Origin: Phallusia mammillata | Taxonomy: Eukaryota; Chordata; Ascidiacea; Phlebobranchia; Ascidiidae | Reading direction: 5' to 3' | Length of the DNA stretch: 64,000 nt | NCBI GenBank assembly: GCA_003260075.1 | Contig: QLIY01000580.1 | Location: forward strand, 1-64,000 | Shown: positions 26,301-39,405 of the stretch, piece by piece | How positions within the stretch are numbered: position 1 is the first letter of the stretch | How the letters are laid out: each line of letters begins with the position of its first letter | The notes under the pieces: model-generated | Database searches by the model: none | What the model saw: the letters and a program-made list of their open reading frames with translations, nothing else | Told to the model about the DNA's origin: nothing | Position numbers and translations under genes: made by a program

Positions 26301-28285
26301 CGAATCTTCAGAAAAACGTTTACACCTTTCTAGTCACGTTATGATGTAGCTTTCGGGCATTACCCTATATAGAGGCAAAATCTCCAACCGTCAATCACAC
26401 TGATGGATTAGTGATTTAAGTCGAACGAACAATGACCTAACCGTGCAGTTGTGTTGACAACAACCGGTCAGCAGCCTTTACGTTTAATATTCCGTGACTG
26501 GCCAAACCAAATCAGCAACCGCATTAGTTTGATTCATTGATCAGTGTTTATTTAAAACAAGGGTTTTCAAGTGCATTTCCTCTAACGTATGTTTGGTAAG
26601 GATCATCTTCCGTCGATGTTAAATCCACGAGAAACCAACGTGTCTCGGCTTATTCGAAACGCTGCTTATTTTTGGCGCCTGCATTTCATACCTGGTCACG
26701 TGTTTAACTTTGTGTGGTCCAAATTGCGAGGTCTGTACTTCCAAAAAAAGAAGTTACATTTAAAAAACATTTGTTTGTAGTTTCTCTGCCGTCCAATAGT
26801 AGCGACTTCAAAATGCAACAACGTCTAACGAAAATCACTGTTATTGTACTCGTATTCACCTGTGGGGTGGAGCCTTAGATCATTTAACGATATGCTGTTC
26901 ATGCTTCCTTCCCTTTTTCACAAAGGCATGTTAATTTGGATTTCTACGTTGCCCTCTTGTCTCTACGTTGCCCTCTTGTACCTACGTTGCCCTCTTGTCG
27001 GTCGAGTTAGGTTCAGTAAGATTGAAGATAATCTAATCTTCCTCAATTTTCTCCGTAGTTTGTAACAAAGAAACATTTAGATACCTAAAATTTTGTTTTG
27101 AAGTGTTTGTTGTATTGTGCCATATTAGCCTTACAGGTGCATGGTGTATTAAATTTCAACTTTCCATGTAAGCGATTTCTAAAATCGCAAAAGTTTCAAA
27201 ACAATTGTAAACCGTGTTTACACAGTCGCACTAAACCCGTTTGACCTTTTAGATTTTCTATTGTAACTTGTCCTCTATATATGGACAGCATTAAAACAAT
27301 CCATGTTCGCCTCGAAGAAAATTAAAAACAAGGTTATCAGCTATGATTTTCAAGTTTTACGCGCTTCTAACTTATGTTTTAAAGGTCGCGTATTCCTGAT
27401 TAGGTTGATGTAATCTTGTCGTTCAGTTAAAACTTTACTCGTGCACGAACCTTGTTTAATGTGTGAGAAATCATGTACTAGTGGTAACTTGGGAGGTCTA
27501 TGAAATGCATTACTTTCTCCTTTTGCGGAATTGTGAAGTTTCTCCCTAAATGTTTGCTCTGTATGGGAGGCCAGTGAACTGGCTTTAAGAAACGTTTGTT
27601 AACGAGTGGTTGAAATATTACTTTTGGTGAGATTTACATCATCGTACTATCAATCAAAACATTATCTCAACGAGTTGTTGGCATCATTGTGTGTTTAGGG
27701 CAAATACATTGCAAAGGTCATCAACATTTTCTCACTTTCAGTTAAGATGAACATAAATTTATAACTGGGATCAGCCCTGACGCGCTCATGCAGACCAGCG
27801 ATCGTATGTAAATCATGCGCGCCAGGCCTTTTGAAGGCGTTATACTGAATCCGCCGGTCACCAAGCATTCCCACATGGCAAATCATTCTCACTTTGAATT
27901 CGAAAATGAGGAGCAAAATTCTGATTTTGTTTGCAAAATCCATTCATGGCCAACAGTTTCCCCTGTTTTTATCGGAGATATTTAAATGGAGAATACAAAT
28001 GCTTTTACCGTTATTTTGATTTATATTTTTAGATGTTACTAGAATCGATAGGTCTTGACTTAAAGTACTGTAAAACGTTTGTTTACCTAAATATACGAGG
28101 CTAGAGGTCCTACCTAACTATAAGCCACACAGAAATGTGCGCGACCGCAAAAAAATAATGCTGCATAGTATTCAAGCTTTCAGCTTAGAACGCACGCACA
28201 ATTATGCACAGTGACATCACTGTTCAGACTGGAATACAAATCTGCGACAGGCGCACCTATGAAGTCAACATGACATTGCCCCTAC
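23309..28285. other. No gene recognised
   Basis: Short ORFs on both strands, including 23527-23754 (+) and 25876-26115 (-), with no recognisable domain. A small minisatellite is at 26943-26999. Confidence 0.5.
26943..26999. repeat. Minisatellite, three copies of 19 bp
   Basis: Unit TCTACGTTGCCCTCTTGTC, three consecutive copies with minor changes. Confidence 0.9.
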
Positions 28286-28561
28286 ACGTTCTTTGTTGTA
28301 GCCAAGATATTTTAGAATGTAACTGTTATAAACCTTAACCTATCAGAGTGCCTTTAAACGTAACTTGAAACAATGCTTATAATTTTTTTGTGGAAAAATC
28401 GCACATAGTTTGGTAACCCCCCCCCCCCCACGTTCTTTGTTGTAGCCAAGATATTTTAGAATGTAACTGTTATAAAACTTAACCTATTAGAGTGCCTTTA
28501 AACGTAACTTGAAACAATGCTTATAATTTGTGTGTGGAAAAATCGCACATAGTTTGGTAAC
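28286..28561. repeat. Tandem duplication D with poly-C junction
   Basis: Copies at 28286-28416 and 28430-28561, about 131 bases, with about four differences. They are separated by a 13-base C run (28417-28429). Confidence 0.93.
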
Positions 28562-28877
28562 AGTCTGATTAAGATTTCCCAACATGTTTTATTTTTGACA
28601 CACAAAGAGTGCTGATTTAAATACGTCCAGCTTTGTGCTAAAAATCTATTTTAAGCAATATTAATCTCTTTGTATGCACTGTTCACTTTTATAACGTCGA
28701 CAACCATTTGCAGCTTGTTGCAAAATTTGGTACACCCGAACAAGCAAAACAAATTATCAGTGGTCAGTATCGATTATTTTCTCACCCATAAAAATGTTTA
28801 AAATAGCAAATGTCACGCGTGGTAAAGATTTAGAAAAGAGGCCAATGTAAACTCCTTAAAATACATTTGCAAGTGTT

Positions 28878-29148
28878 TATGTACACAGACCACCTTTTTG
28901 ATGCTGGTTGAAACGTTGTAACCTTCTCCGTTTTTGCTGCGACAATGATATGCTTTGTTTGGGCCAGTAGTATTCGACTTCACGGTTGGCCGCGCCCACG
29001 TGGGTTTTCCCCCCCCCCTATGTACACAGACCACCTTTTTGATGCTGGTTGAAACGTTGTAACCTTATCCGTTTTTGCTGCGACAATGATATGCTTTGTT
29101 TGGGCCAGTAGCATTCGACTTCACGGTTGGCCGCGCCCACGTGGGTTT
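28878..29148. repeat. Tandem duplication E with poly-C junction
   Basis: Copies at 28878-29008 and 29019-29148 differ at only about two positions. They are separated by a 10-base C run (29009-29018). It lies about 320 bases from duplication D. Confidence 0.93.
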
Positions 29149-32100
29149 GCGACTTTTCGACCAGCCGTGAACATATGAAAGCGAAATGAGCTCCAAAAAT
29201 AACTTACCGGTGTCTATTTTTGCAACTGTTGCATTTGTGCGTATAGCGTGCACTTTCAAGTTGTGGGTTGTGCGCGTCATTACTACGTCATAAACTTGGT
29301 CGTTTGTTCTGTTTGCGTCATCAATGTTACGCTCGATTGCTTTGTCTGTAAACAATGGTAGTTCTAGGTCTTAAATTAGCGTTGCAGGTAGCCTTAAAGT
29401 ATGGTAAATTTAGATTGCGTTATTCTGAAATTGGCAGACATGTCGTTGACTGTGGTTTTTGTGTGTTTTCTCGACTAAAGTTTAAACTTTCCGTTAAAAA
29501 ACGGTACGTTGATTGCGTTTAATACTTTGGGCCGCATGATTTTATCCCCGGTTAAAAATCTTCAACGAGTGTTTGTTAAATTTTATTTTCTACTCGTTAT
29601 TAAATCACTGAGATATTTCGATATCCTTAGTTTAAAATCATATGCAACGTTTGCGCGTATAACAAACCACAACAAAATACTGGTTCGGACATTTCATTCC
29701 TATTCGTCGAATCAAACAACTAAAATAGTTAATTTGGTCAAGTTCGAAGACAGTATTCGTTCGAAACGCTTATGAGTCAGCAACTGTGGTTGGCCGATAA
29801 TTCACAATATCATGGGATTAAATCCCACCGCATGACAGTTTCTTAGTTCATGTATTTCCACAGCGAAATGCTTGTAAAACCAATTTGTTTCGAAAAAAAC
29901 ACTTGCCTCAGATCTGGCGTATAACAATTTACACATATGCGTGTTGTTAATGTTGGTCAACAAGAACGCTTAAAAACAGATCAACATAATAATTGATTTA
30001 CTTTTTCAATTGTAAACCAAATAAACGAAGCAACTTATTATGTGCATAAAACTAATTTTGGAAGTCAACCCTACCTGGCCCTTACCACACACTATCATCC
30101 ATATCGAACCCGTCATAGATCTTGCATCGATTACACAGCGCTCTTCTTGGTTCTTGCTATGTCACATTGCAAGTGGAGTTGACTTTCTCCCGGGAAGCGA
30201 GCCAAGCGCTAAACGTCAATAGCGGTTTGCGGCAGACTGATGTATTAACCAGGAATAAGATAAGTGAGCAGAGTTACCTCATGATTTTATTTCCGAACCC
30301 TGTGTTTCTTGTTAATTTTATACCCTCGTCTACTGGTTCACAAAGCGGAACAACAATGAGAGTCCTATCTTTTTTTGTGTGTGTGCAGTACAGAGTTCAA
30401 TACGTGATTCAGTCTTGCAGGTTGCGCGCCGAACTTGTGACGTCATAATACCGGCTCTTGTTTTCGACTTGGTGCGGTCTTGATCGCTGATAAAAAAAGA
30501 TGCTGCTATACTATGCCTCCTCACTCCACAAGTCGCCTACCACAGGCCGTGCAGTCGCATCTCCAAAGGTCAATTCACAAAACTTGTTCATGATGTTTTT
30601 GTATGAATCACGAAGCTTCCGATTCGGTAACCATATAAAAACCGTAGCATTGTAACATGCTGTTTTGAATGTACGTCATAGTTTATTGAAGCAACAAAGA
30701 TTGATGGAATGGGACATGCTGGCACCAACGTGGTGGCAAAATAAATAGTGTGTAAATCACGGATATTAAGAAACTTGGAAAAAATCGATTTAATTTGTCA
30801 TCGTACAGTTTACGAATTTTTCTGTGACAGAGTTGTCAAACCGCGCATTACGAAAATGGATTCATGTGTTTTTTCCAAGGAATTACGCACCTTAAAATAA
30901 CGCATCATAATCCGACATATGTAGTATGCGAATGTACTTTTAGATCTTCAAATGTCATGAAGTGTGATTGCGGTTACAATTTCTCCTGTTTCATTCGACT
31001 TTGATCGTGAACTTCGTGCACTGGCTACAAGTGACGAACTTCTACACCCAAATCATTGTACAAAATATGGACCAAAAACACGATATTCTGCATGTCAATT
31101 GGAATTTAGAATAACGCCGCTAAGTTTCTTTTTGTTAACACGTTCGTCTTTTTGCTTTCACCGACACGTTAGACAAACTTTGCGACATGCAGCGAATTCT
31201 GTTGTTAACGGTTAATTCCAATGATACCTAGCTTTTAAGTTTTTTTTCCCCAATAGAATACTTCAATATTTGTCGTAAACAATGTGTCGTTAATTCATCT
31301 GTTGATTGCTCATAAACGTGTTATTTGGCAAACTGTTTTGTCATCGACGTGTTGGTTTAATCAATAACCAACTTTAGTGCGTCATCAACATTTTTTCATT
31401 TGTTTCTTCGAAATGAATTAGATCTAATAGATAACTTGTCTAAATGAAATTTGACCTTTCGGAGCGTTGTGTTTTTTATTGTAACTTCATGAGCAGAAAA
31501 CCAACACGTCACTCGTTTGTCGTTGAACAGTGACGTAAACGCGTCATGCTTTATCAATAGAAATCGTTACAGTGCATTTTTTGTGCCACGCACTGATTTT
31601 GTGTATTTATTATGGCGATGCAGACTTTGTATAAACCGCGGTCTGCGGTTTTAAGTGTAATGTGTTCTTTACTCCATTAAAACCATGTTAGCCGACCCAT
31701 GATACACACCATCCTTGTTGATGCTGCAACCATCGACCTTAATGATAAGGGCGATGGGCTGTTATAGGCGCCTTGATTGTTTTTTGTACATTACCAACTT
31801 TAACCTTCGTCACTGAAAAGTCAATCAGTGTGTTATTGTGCACGGATTAAGCCTTTTAATTCGGAGTTTGCAAACTCTTTTAGTGCAAGTGTGGCGGTGT
31901 AATAAAAATGGATTATGCAAAAACATTAAAAGGCATGGAAGGTCAAACTTTAATTATATTTGAGCTTGAAGAATCAAAGCACAATTTTTCATGTAGTTGT
32001 ATAAAGCGCAGTCAAAACTGCCAATCGATGGTTTGAAAACCGCGTGCGAAATAGTGTAAAAACAATAACAGTTTGATGTTTTCCGCGCATAGCCAAGTTG

Positions 32101-32784
32101 CGAGTGACGTCACAAGTGGTACAAAGTGGTGGGTTGCGTCGCATAAAATCGCTGTGTCATTTTTAGAAACTTGTTATATTCGACCCATTAAAACAACCAG
32201 TATGCCACAATGTGATTCAATGACGTTGCCAGCATCATATTTATCTCGATTTAGCCTATCGAGTTTACTTTCTTTTATATTCCGATGGGAAATTATACAT
32301 TTTGCTTCAAACCTGCTACCGATGCTTTGTTAAAATACAAAAGTACAGGATACAATCAAGCCACGCTTTGTTTACACACAAATTTGAATAATTCAGTATA
32401 ATCGAGTGTCAAAACAAGCAGACAATGAGTATGTATTCGATTAGTCTTTTGACACATACACATAACTTTTGCTGCAATCCGACCACAGTGAAAGCTGAAA
32501 ACACCATGTTGTAATCGTTTCATGAATGACGGCGCGCTATTATCTGTTTGTTGTCAAGCGTCTTGTTTCGCACAACTTATGAAAAGACGATCTGCCCAAG
32601 CGCCATTAGCATCAAGTTTAGCAGAAAAAAACGTCCACCAAAAGAGGCTAAGCTCTTTTCTTGCAGACGATTTATAGCAGAGAGTGTGTGAATGCTTGGA
32701 CCACCGTGGAAGATACAAGTTTGCCCACGCGATTTTGTGAATGGGTCGTTGTGTTGTTTCTCACCGAGCCGTATGTTTATCTTC
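29149..32784. other. No gene recognised
   Basis: AT-rich with short ORFs only. CRE octamers at 30438 and 32105. Confidence 0.5.
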
Positions 32785-32792
32785 ACCTAGTC

Positions 32793-32995
32793 CAGTGGTT
32801 CTTAACCTTTTCGGTTTGGTTTCCCACTAAAGTAAATCACCAAGTTCGAATTTCCCCCTCTGTTATTCTTATAATGATGTTTTGTGCCCAACATTAACAA
32901 AAAATATTCTTTAATCGAAATATTTCCCTCTGAAAACATTAAATTTCCCACCGGTTAAGAACCACTGAACTAAGCATTTCCTTNAAGAACCACTG
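32793..32995. mobile_element. Non-autonomous hAT element, 203 bp, with repeated right end
   Basis: The left terminus CAGTGGTTCTTAACCTTTTC (32793-32812) pairs with GGTTAAGAACCACTG (32953-32967). The target duplication ACCTAGTC at 32785-32792 recurs at 32996-33003, after a second AAGAACCACTG (32985-32995). So the inner right end is a second partial copy, with an ambiguous base at 32984 between them. It has no coding capacity. Confidence 0.88.
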
Positions 32996-33003
32996 ACCTA
33001 GTC

Positions 33004-36000
33004 TATAGCCTGCTGTTGAAATATACATTGTGGTACGAACTCGTTTCCGCTCATGGCACGGGTTTGAACAAATGTCAAACCGTTTTTAAGAATTAGAAGC
33101 ACTATAGTGTACTTAAACTTCAAAAATAGTGGTGGTTCGGATGAGTTCGTGTCAAGCAAATATCAAAAACATAAAGTTTAATATATTATGAGAATGATAT
33201 GCACGTGTGGATTAAAACAAAGCGTTCTGTGCTTTCCGGACCTATACAAAATGCAAATTTGTTTAATGTATTTTGTTTAAACAACATGATAATATTTGGG
33301 GGGAAATCGGAATTTTATGTAACAGGCTGTTTATGGAAAGCTGTATTATGGGGGCTGCATTTTTTCTTGAATCTCTAGTTGTAAATCGTAGAACGTAAAT
33401 GTTGTACCTTTCATATAATATTTTACAAGCACTTTGCCGTTGGATGCTGCCCAATTTGCTGGTGCCAAGCAAACTTCTTTGCAACTTGGAAACAGTGCGC
33501 TTCCATGCTTTGCATTTCCATTAAGTGCGTTTTGCAAAGAGCTGTAGTCCAACAAAAACGAGAGAAAAAAGAAAAAATATCGATTGTTTGGTCACGTCGG
33601 GTGCACCTGACCATGATTGTTGTCGTCGTCGAGGATGTTTGTTTCACACCTGTATCATTTCACGTTGCTTACTTCCGCCTCAACAAGGACCCATATCCCA
33701 CGAGAGTCACCTGCCTGGCACCGAACCGCCGTTCGACTTTCCCATTCCATAGCGCAGCTGCCTGGAATGCCTTTAAGTCATGGGAGACTGAAAGGTGATA
33801 TTCCAACCCCTCCCGAACACTTTTGATGACGTCATGCCGCTGTGACGCGACCGAGATGAAGTGGACATTTGGAATTTCTTGCGGTTTGCAATATGACGTT
33901 ATACAGCAGGCGGGTTTCGTATTTCAAGCTTCTCGTTTTGTGCAAATCGTCGCAGTCCCAGCACTGAGGCGCGTAATTGGAATCGCGTGGCGCATTTTGT
34001 TTGCTATGTCTTCTTGAAATATCTGAGCGGGGAGTAAACAACTTTTAACAAAACCCTCCAACTCTATGCGAATTTTCAGACCATCGCATAAAGCAGATTT
34101 TATACATTTGAAATTGCTTGTGGAACATTGTTGCGCAAAACGACTTTTGTGTTTCCTAACAACATACATAAATTACATCACATGTCATGTCTAGACATTA
34201 CGTTTAAGTACAAACTTGACCTTGAACAGTTAAGGAAATCATGCAACGGACCTCTTATGACAATACATTACATTAGGAGTGTTTGCATCAAGCATATAAA
34301 ATAACGACGTTTTTCTTGCTGATCAAACTGATATCAGCCTACACAAATGGATTGCCCAAATTTTGTGGTCGACTCTGTTGCCATCACAATTACCTTGCCT
34401 TTGTTTTCGCACCAACCACGGTCCATTAAGATAAGCCACACCGACCCTTGACTATCCCGGCCCGTTTGGCTCTCAGGTGTTTTCAACCTTCCGCAGGGCG
34501 ACTCTTGTTTTGCCTGAGGGCTACACTTTGGGATATCCGGGCCAATTCTTCGCGAACAATTGGCTCCTCGGCGGTCGGTGCCTATTTTGTGGTTGGTTTC
34601 ATGTGGCGAATCCAGATACGATTGCTGTCATTTGATAAAAGTTAAAGCGGGCAACAGCAAGCAAGTCTCATTTTAGGAGTGGGACAGGAGAGTTTGTATT
34701 GGCTACAAATGCTTTGTGGTGGTGTTTTGAAGGAAGAGCTTTTAGACTCTCTGTTTGTTTGTTTATAATTCGGATTGGTTTCGCAAGTTTTCAGGCTGTA
34801 GATTTTTTATAGCATGGTGGTTTTAAATGAACTCTTCTGGATCCATTTTATTAATATGATATGATTAAATTTAATGTTGGACAAAATTGCATAATTACGT
34901 GCCAGGGAGCATTAATGTACATGTTATATGTTCGTATTTATGACATATTAGATTCGTATTTATGACACTTAAGCATTTTTGGTTAGGAAATACCGAACAT
35001 ACCGTGCGCGGTTTATACCGGTCATGTGCGGATATTTCCTCTTAATTCTTAAGTATAGTATATTGGACGTTTGGCGCCGACTTAGCCTATAATTTTGGTT
35101 TGTAGAAACATGCTATATTGGTATTAGCCGAATGTCATCCATAATTTTATTCCTCCGGCCGAGTTTAATTGTTCATATCCGCTTCATAGGCATTTGTGTG
35201 TATATTAACGGCTTTGGTTACACGATCGTGGTTGTTCGAGAAGAAAACGCAGGCTGATGAGGTTCGGCCAATAGCAGCAATTTGTCGGTTTGCATTTAGA
35301 CAGGATTAAAATGGATTGCAAGTAGAGGTGATTTGCCCACAAAAGCATGAGTTATGTATTTTACAAATACGGATTCAAACAATAGTAGTAGATTTGTGTA
35401 GGTTTGTCATGTATGCGGAATCATAGCAGAATCCTAAAGTTTGCTGAACCAGCTCAAAACCGTCTAAATCTGAAACTTTTGCGTTCGATCAGTGACGGAA
35501 ACGTTGTGTTAACAGCCTGATTTGGTGAGAAAGATGCATCCGGCAGAAACGATCCAGTTACTTCAAGACAGGATGTTTCTTCTCCTTTACTAAGGAATTT
35601 CACTGATGCGTGACGTGTGTCATCCGGACGGTATGGTTCCACTTCACTAAGTTTTATCTTGTTTGTTACATTACACTGTTTTTGCAGTTAATTAACTAAC
35701 AGCAGACCTAACCAGTTTCAAGTGCTACAGGGTATATTGATTACAACTAAAGCACTTTGGCATTGGTAACAACATAAATTGTTTTGAAACATCGATTCAT
35801 GACTTATATTTAACCAAGAAAGCAAAAGTTACGATTTGACCTTAACTTGCAAGTATTTGTATCGTGAGACCCATTTATGTTAATATTGACTGTTCGCAGA
35901 ACCATACGCCGGCAAGCCTTGTAAAGTTAGCCGCAAATATGATTACATTGGGGCATGTATAAGTTTATTTGACACTATAAACACAACATCTATTTCAGTT

Positions 36001-38943
36001 AATTAATTTGTTATTTATTTTCCTTCGCCCATACTTGTGGTAACGTAACTAGTTTATGTAACGTTGGGCTATTGATTGTGATCTCTGCTAGCCGAACTTA
36101 ACTTTGCTATCGTTTACGGTCGTTCGCCAAACGCCGAGGTTAAACTGGTAACAGGTTACAGTGCGCACTATATTTAGACATTTACGCAATGCAGATCTGT
36201 AGAAAATGGAGGCTTCCGCGTTTCGAGTTTCGTTAAACAGCTGGCCTATAGTCCTTGGTTTCACAATACCAGAAACTAAGATCTGCTCTTGTTATGGTGC
36301 CTGTTAAGGATTTTTACCTTGCGGACTGCAACTTTAGGTGTGATGCAAAAAGATCGTTATTTTTATAACACTATTATACGCTCAGTCCATAACATACTTT
36401 TTTACGAAGAAACAAAGACTTTGCTTATTGCTCCCGATATATACAAGTACGGGTATGGTACAAAATAAATCTATATTCCTAACGTTTTTAAAATAAATAA
36501 ACTGAATTTACGTAACCTCAAAGCTAAAAAATAAAGTAACAAGGAACACATTACCATCAACGTTTTTAACATTTGGTAATGATCTTGCGTCTAAAAATAC
36601 TGCAGCATGCAACGTGACTAAGGCTACGTGCACAAGATGTTGTCGCTTATTGTGCATGATGTTTGATCACTATCCACTCGGTTGTAATCGCAAATGGGGT
36701 ATTTAGTAAACATGTATGTCTGTCTTCGTATCTGGACGTGTAGTGCTTAAACACGTTTTTTCACATTTTGTGCTTATTGAAACTTTTACACAGAACGGTG
36801 CTTTTCAATCTTTTTGGCTTTTTGGATGTTCAAACACACGAAAAGAAAATATAAACTCAGTGTCTTTATTTTATTATTTAATTCATTTAAACACTTTGTT
36901 AGCGTTTCAGTTTAAGTGGGAAGTAATATTTCAAAATATGTGTTTTGCGAAAGGCAATGCCGTTCGTAATAAGAATTCCCGCAGAACACTGCAATAACCC
37001 ATTAGGCATACACCTTACAGCGGTAAACTGTTGGCAGAAATAAGAATTATATGTTAACAACTTTGATACGACTATGAGAAAGGTGGTTATAAAAATGATG
37101 ACCAAGCAAAACCGTCTCAGCACCCAAACAATAGAAACATTCCAGAGTTTTTGTTCCCCTAATACCCGGTGTAGAGTAATCAGGACATTGTTGCCGTCAT
37201 AGGGTGCTTACCACCTGTCAGATCTACAAGGTAAGGTCAGCCGTGTATGCGTTGCGCTGACCAATTTAGATGAAGAACAATAATCCGTTTAGCTAGAAAA
37301 TCGGGACCTATTCATCGCTTGAATAAACTTTGAGCGTTTAGGGTCCACGTGCGTAAAGCGAATGAGAAATGTTTTTACAAGAGTCTTGTCGTTGTTTTTC
37401 GTCCCCGGCCCCAGAAAAACACGGGCTCTCCCTGACTGGGCAGGTTTCCCTGACTAAATTGCGTGGAATTGACTGTGCAAATTACTCGTAGGAAAGTTTT
37501 GAGTGTATTTTTATCCTTTGCTTTCTTTAGTTTTTTCAGCACGCAAACCATAACCTTCAAGGGACCTATTTATTTTCGAACCATCGCTTGAACAGTAATG
37601 GCGATCACACGTACATTGTGCCAAGCAAAACACCGAGCAAACGTCCATAACCTACCCGTTTTGTCTCAAGTAGCAAGAATGTGGGTTTTTGGGGCTAGTT
37701 TAAAGGCTTTAGATTGTGTTTACCAATTTACGCACAAAATAGATTTCGTCTCTCTTCCTAGTAAACCAGTGATCAAACGATTGCTAAAAGAATCAGAATT
37801 TCATGCAAAACAATTCGATGATCGTCGTTGTAATCTTGTTTGTGTCGTCTCAAAGTGTCAGATGCGTCACTATAAGGTCGGGTTTTCACGTGTTGTAGCG
37901 CAAATTTTTTATGCTCTGTTGGAACTAGGCTTTTCTCACCTCTCGGTTTGCCTGCTACACAACACATGCATGACATGTCATAATGAGGCAATGTGGCAAT
38001 TTTTTGATTATCGACACCCCTGTGACGTCATATATGCGCTACGTCACGCAAACGTTTATCTAATGGGTTGTTTTTCAAAAATGTCTAAAAAGGCAACTCA
38101 TCGACAAAGGTGAATTGAAGTTGTAACGCAAAGAAACGTCACAACATCACGTGATGTTTTTGACTGCGCGGCTCGCCGAGAGAACGATAAGATGCAATCG
38201 ATCAGGCGGCAATTTATGGGACCGTTGCACAAAATCACCCGGCGTCCCTTCTTTGGTGATCATTGTGGAGAAGCGAACCTGCGTTGTTATAGCAATGTGA
38301 TTGTCGATAAGATGTCTTTATCAGTTGTCACTATAAACTCTGACCCAATGCAAACGTGTGAATGGTTGTTTTCAGCATGGTACTTCCAACATTTTGTGTT
38401 TTTTAATTAAGATTCAGTTCTAAGACACTATTGGTGGATAAGGTTTATGGTAAACTAAAATACGTGTTATTTCTACTCCCAAAGAAAACTTTTTTGTTTT
38501 GTATTTTTCTCCACTATACAATGTTTTGTTTCGGCCTTGCACGATTTTGTCCAATTTACTAAAGTGATTGATGTAGGTTTGACCCACGTGTGTGAAACTT
38601 GAAAGGAGATGAGTAACATAGGCATTTTGAAATCCACTCGAGCATTCAAATTCAGCTACGCCAAGGCACGATTCAAGCTGAAACTATGGGATGACTACGA
38701 TGAACTAATTAAGTAAGATGTATTGGTTGGAGATTTCCGAGTTTGATTTTATTTGCTCAAGTGATCCCCACGGTCAGAATAGTTAAAAATAATTGGGTAC
38801 TCTTTTATGTGGTCATCAAGTAGATGAATCCAAACGGCGTCAGTTCCAAAACATAAAAATAGTTAACAAGTTCCGAAAGTATGATAGTGCAGTCTGACCT
38901 TTAAGACTTTCTCATTCCCAAGAATAAAAAAATTGATGTAATC
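33004..38943. other. No gene recognised
   Basis: Includes a GC-richer block at about 33590-34000 and the longest ORF of the intergenic part (37598-38113, + strand, 171 codons), which matches no family and is within chance expectation. CRE octamers at 33827 and 38023. Confidence 0.5.
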
Positions 38944-38951
38944 CTTTCTTT

Positions 38952-39397
38952 CAGAGTTGCACGCGGGCCCGAAATTTGGGCCCGAACCCGTCCCGAACCC
39001 GGCCCGAACCCGAAAGTATAAGCCCGAAGCCCGGGCCGAAGCCGAAACGTTTTTGCAAAGCCCGTTTAGGCCCGAAATTTTGATTGGCAGGCCTATCCAC
39101 GAAAGCCTTGCAACAAAGGATGAGAAAGAAAAAAGAGAAAGACAACAAACACAATGAACAATAGTAGACAATGGGGTAAACAATACGTTTTAGAGGAGGG
39201 TGGGCATTAGGTCAAAGCCAGAGAATTGTTACTTAGCTGAGTGATTATATTTAAAAAACAATGGCGGACATGGAACGTAAAGTAAGGCCCGTTTTAAGCC
39301 CGTTTTAAGCCCGTTTTCTCACAAATACCTAAGCCCGGCCCGAACCCGGCCCGAACCCGAACCCTGCCCGAAAAGCCCGGCCCGACTTGCAACTCTG
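38952..39397. mobile_element. Non-autonomous hAT element, 446 bp, with GCCCGAACCC arrays
   Basis: The left end CAGAGTTGCACGCGGGCCCG and right end CGGCCCGACTTGCAACTCTG form inverted repeats. They are flanked by an exact 8-bp duplication CTTTCTTT at 38944-38951 and 39398-39405. Both subterminal regions carry repeated GCCCGAACCC and GCCCGTTTTAA motifs, the arrangement expected of transposase-binding sites. The centre (about 39070-39280) is ordinary AT-rich DNA with no transposase. Confidence 0.93.
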
Positions 39398-39405
39398 CTT
39401 TCTTT

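Noticed and set aside
33505-33798. Frame ending RRSTFPFHSAAAWN, faintly like the C-terminus of non-LTR reverse transcriptases
   Set aside because: No reverse transcriptase motifs upstream; the resemblance is a few residues.
37598-38113. 171-codon ORF on the + strand, longest of the gene-free part
   Set aside because: No known motif, many cysteines and phenylalanines typical of translated AT-rich DNA, and a frame of this length is expected about once by chance among all frames of 64 kb.
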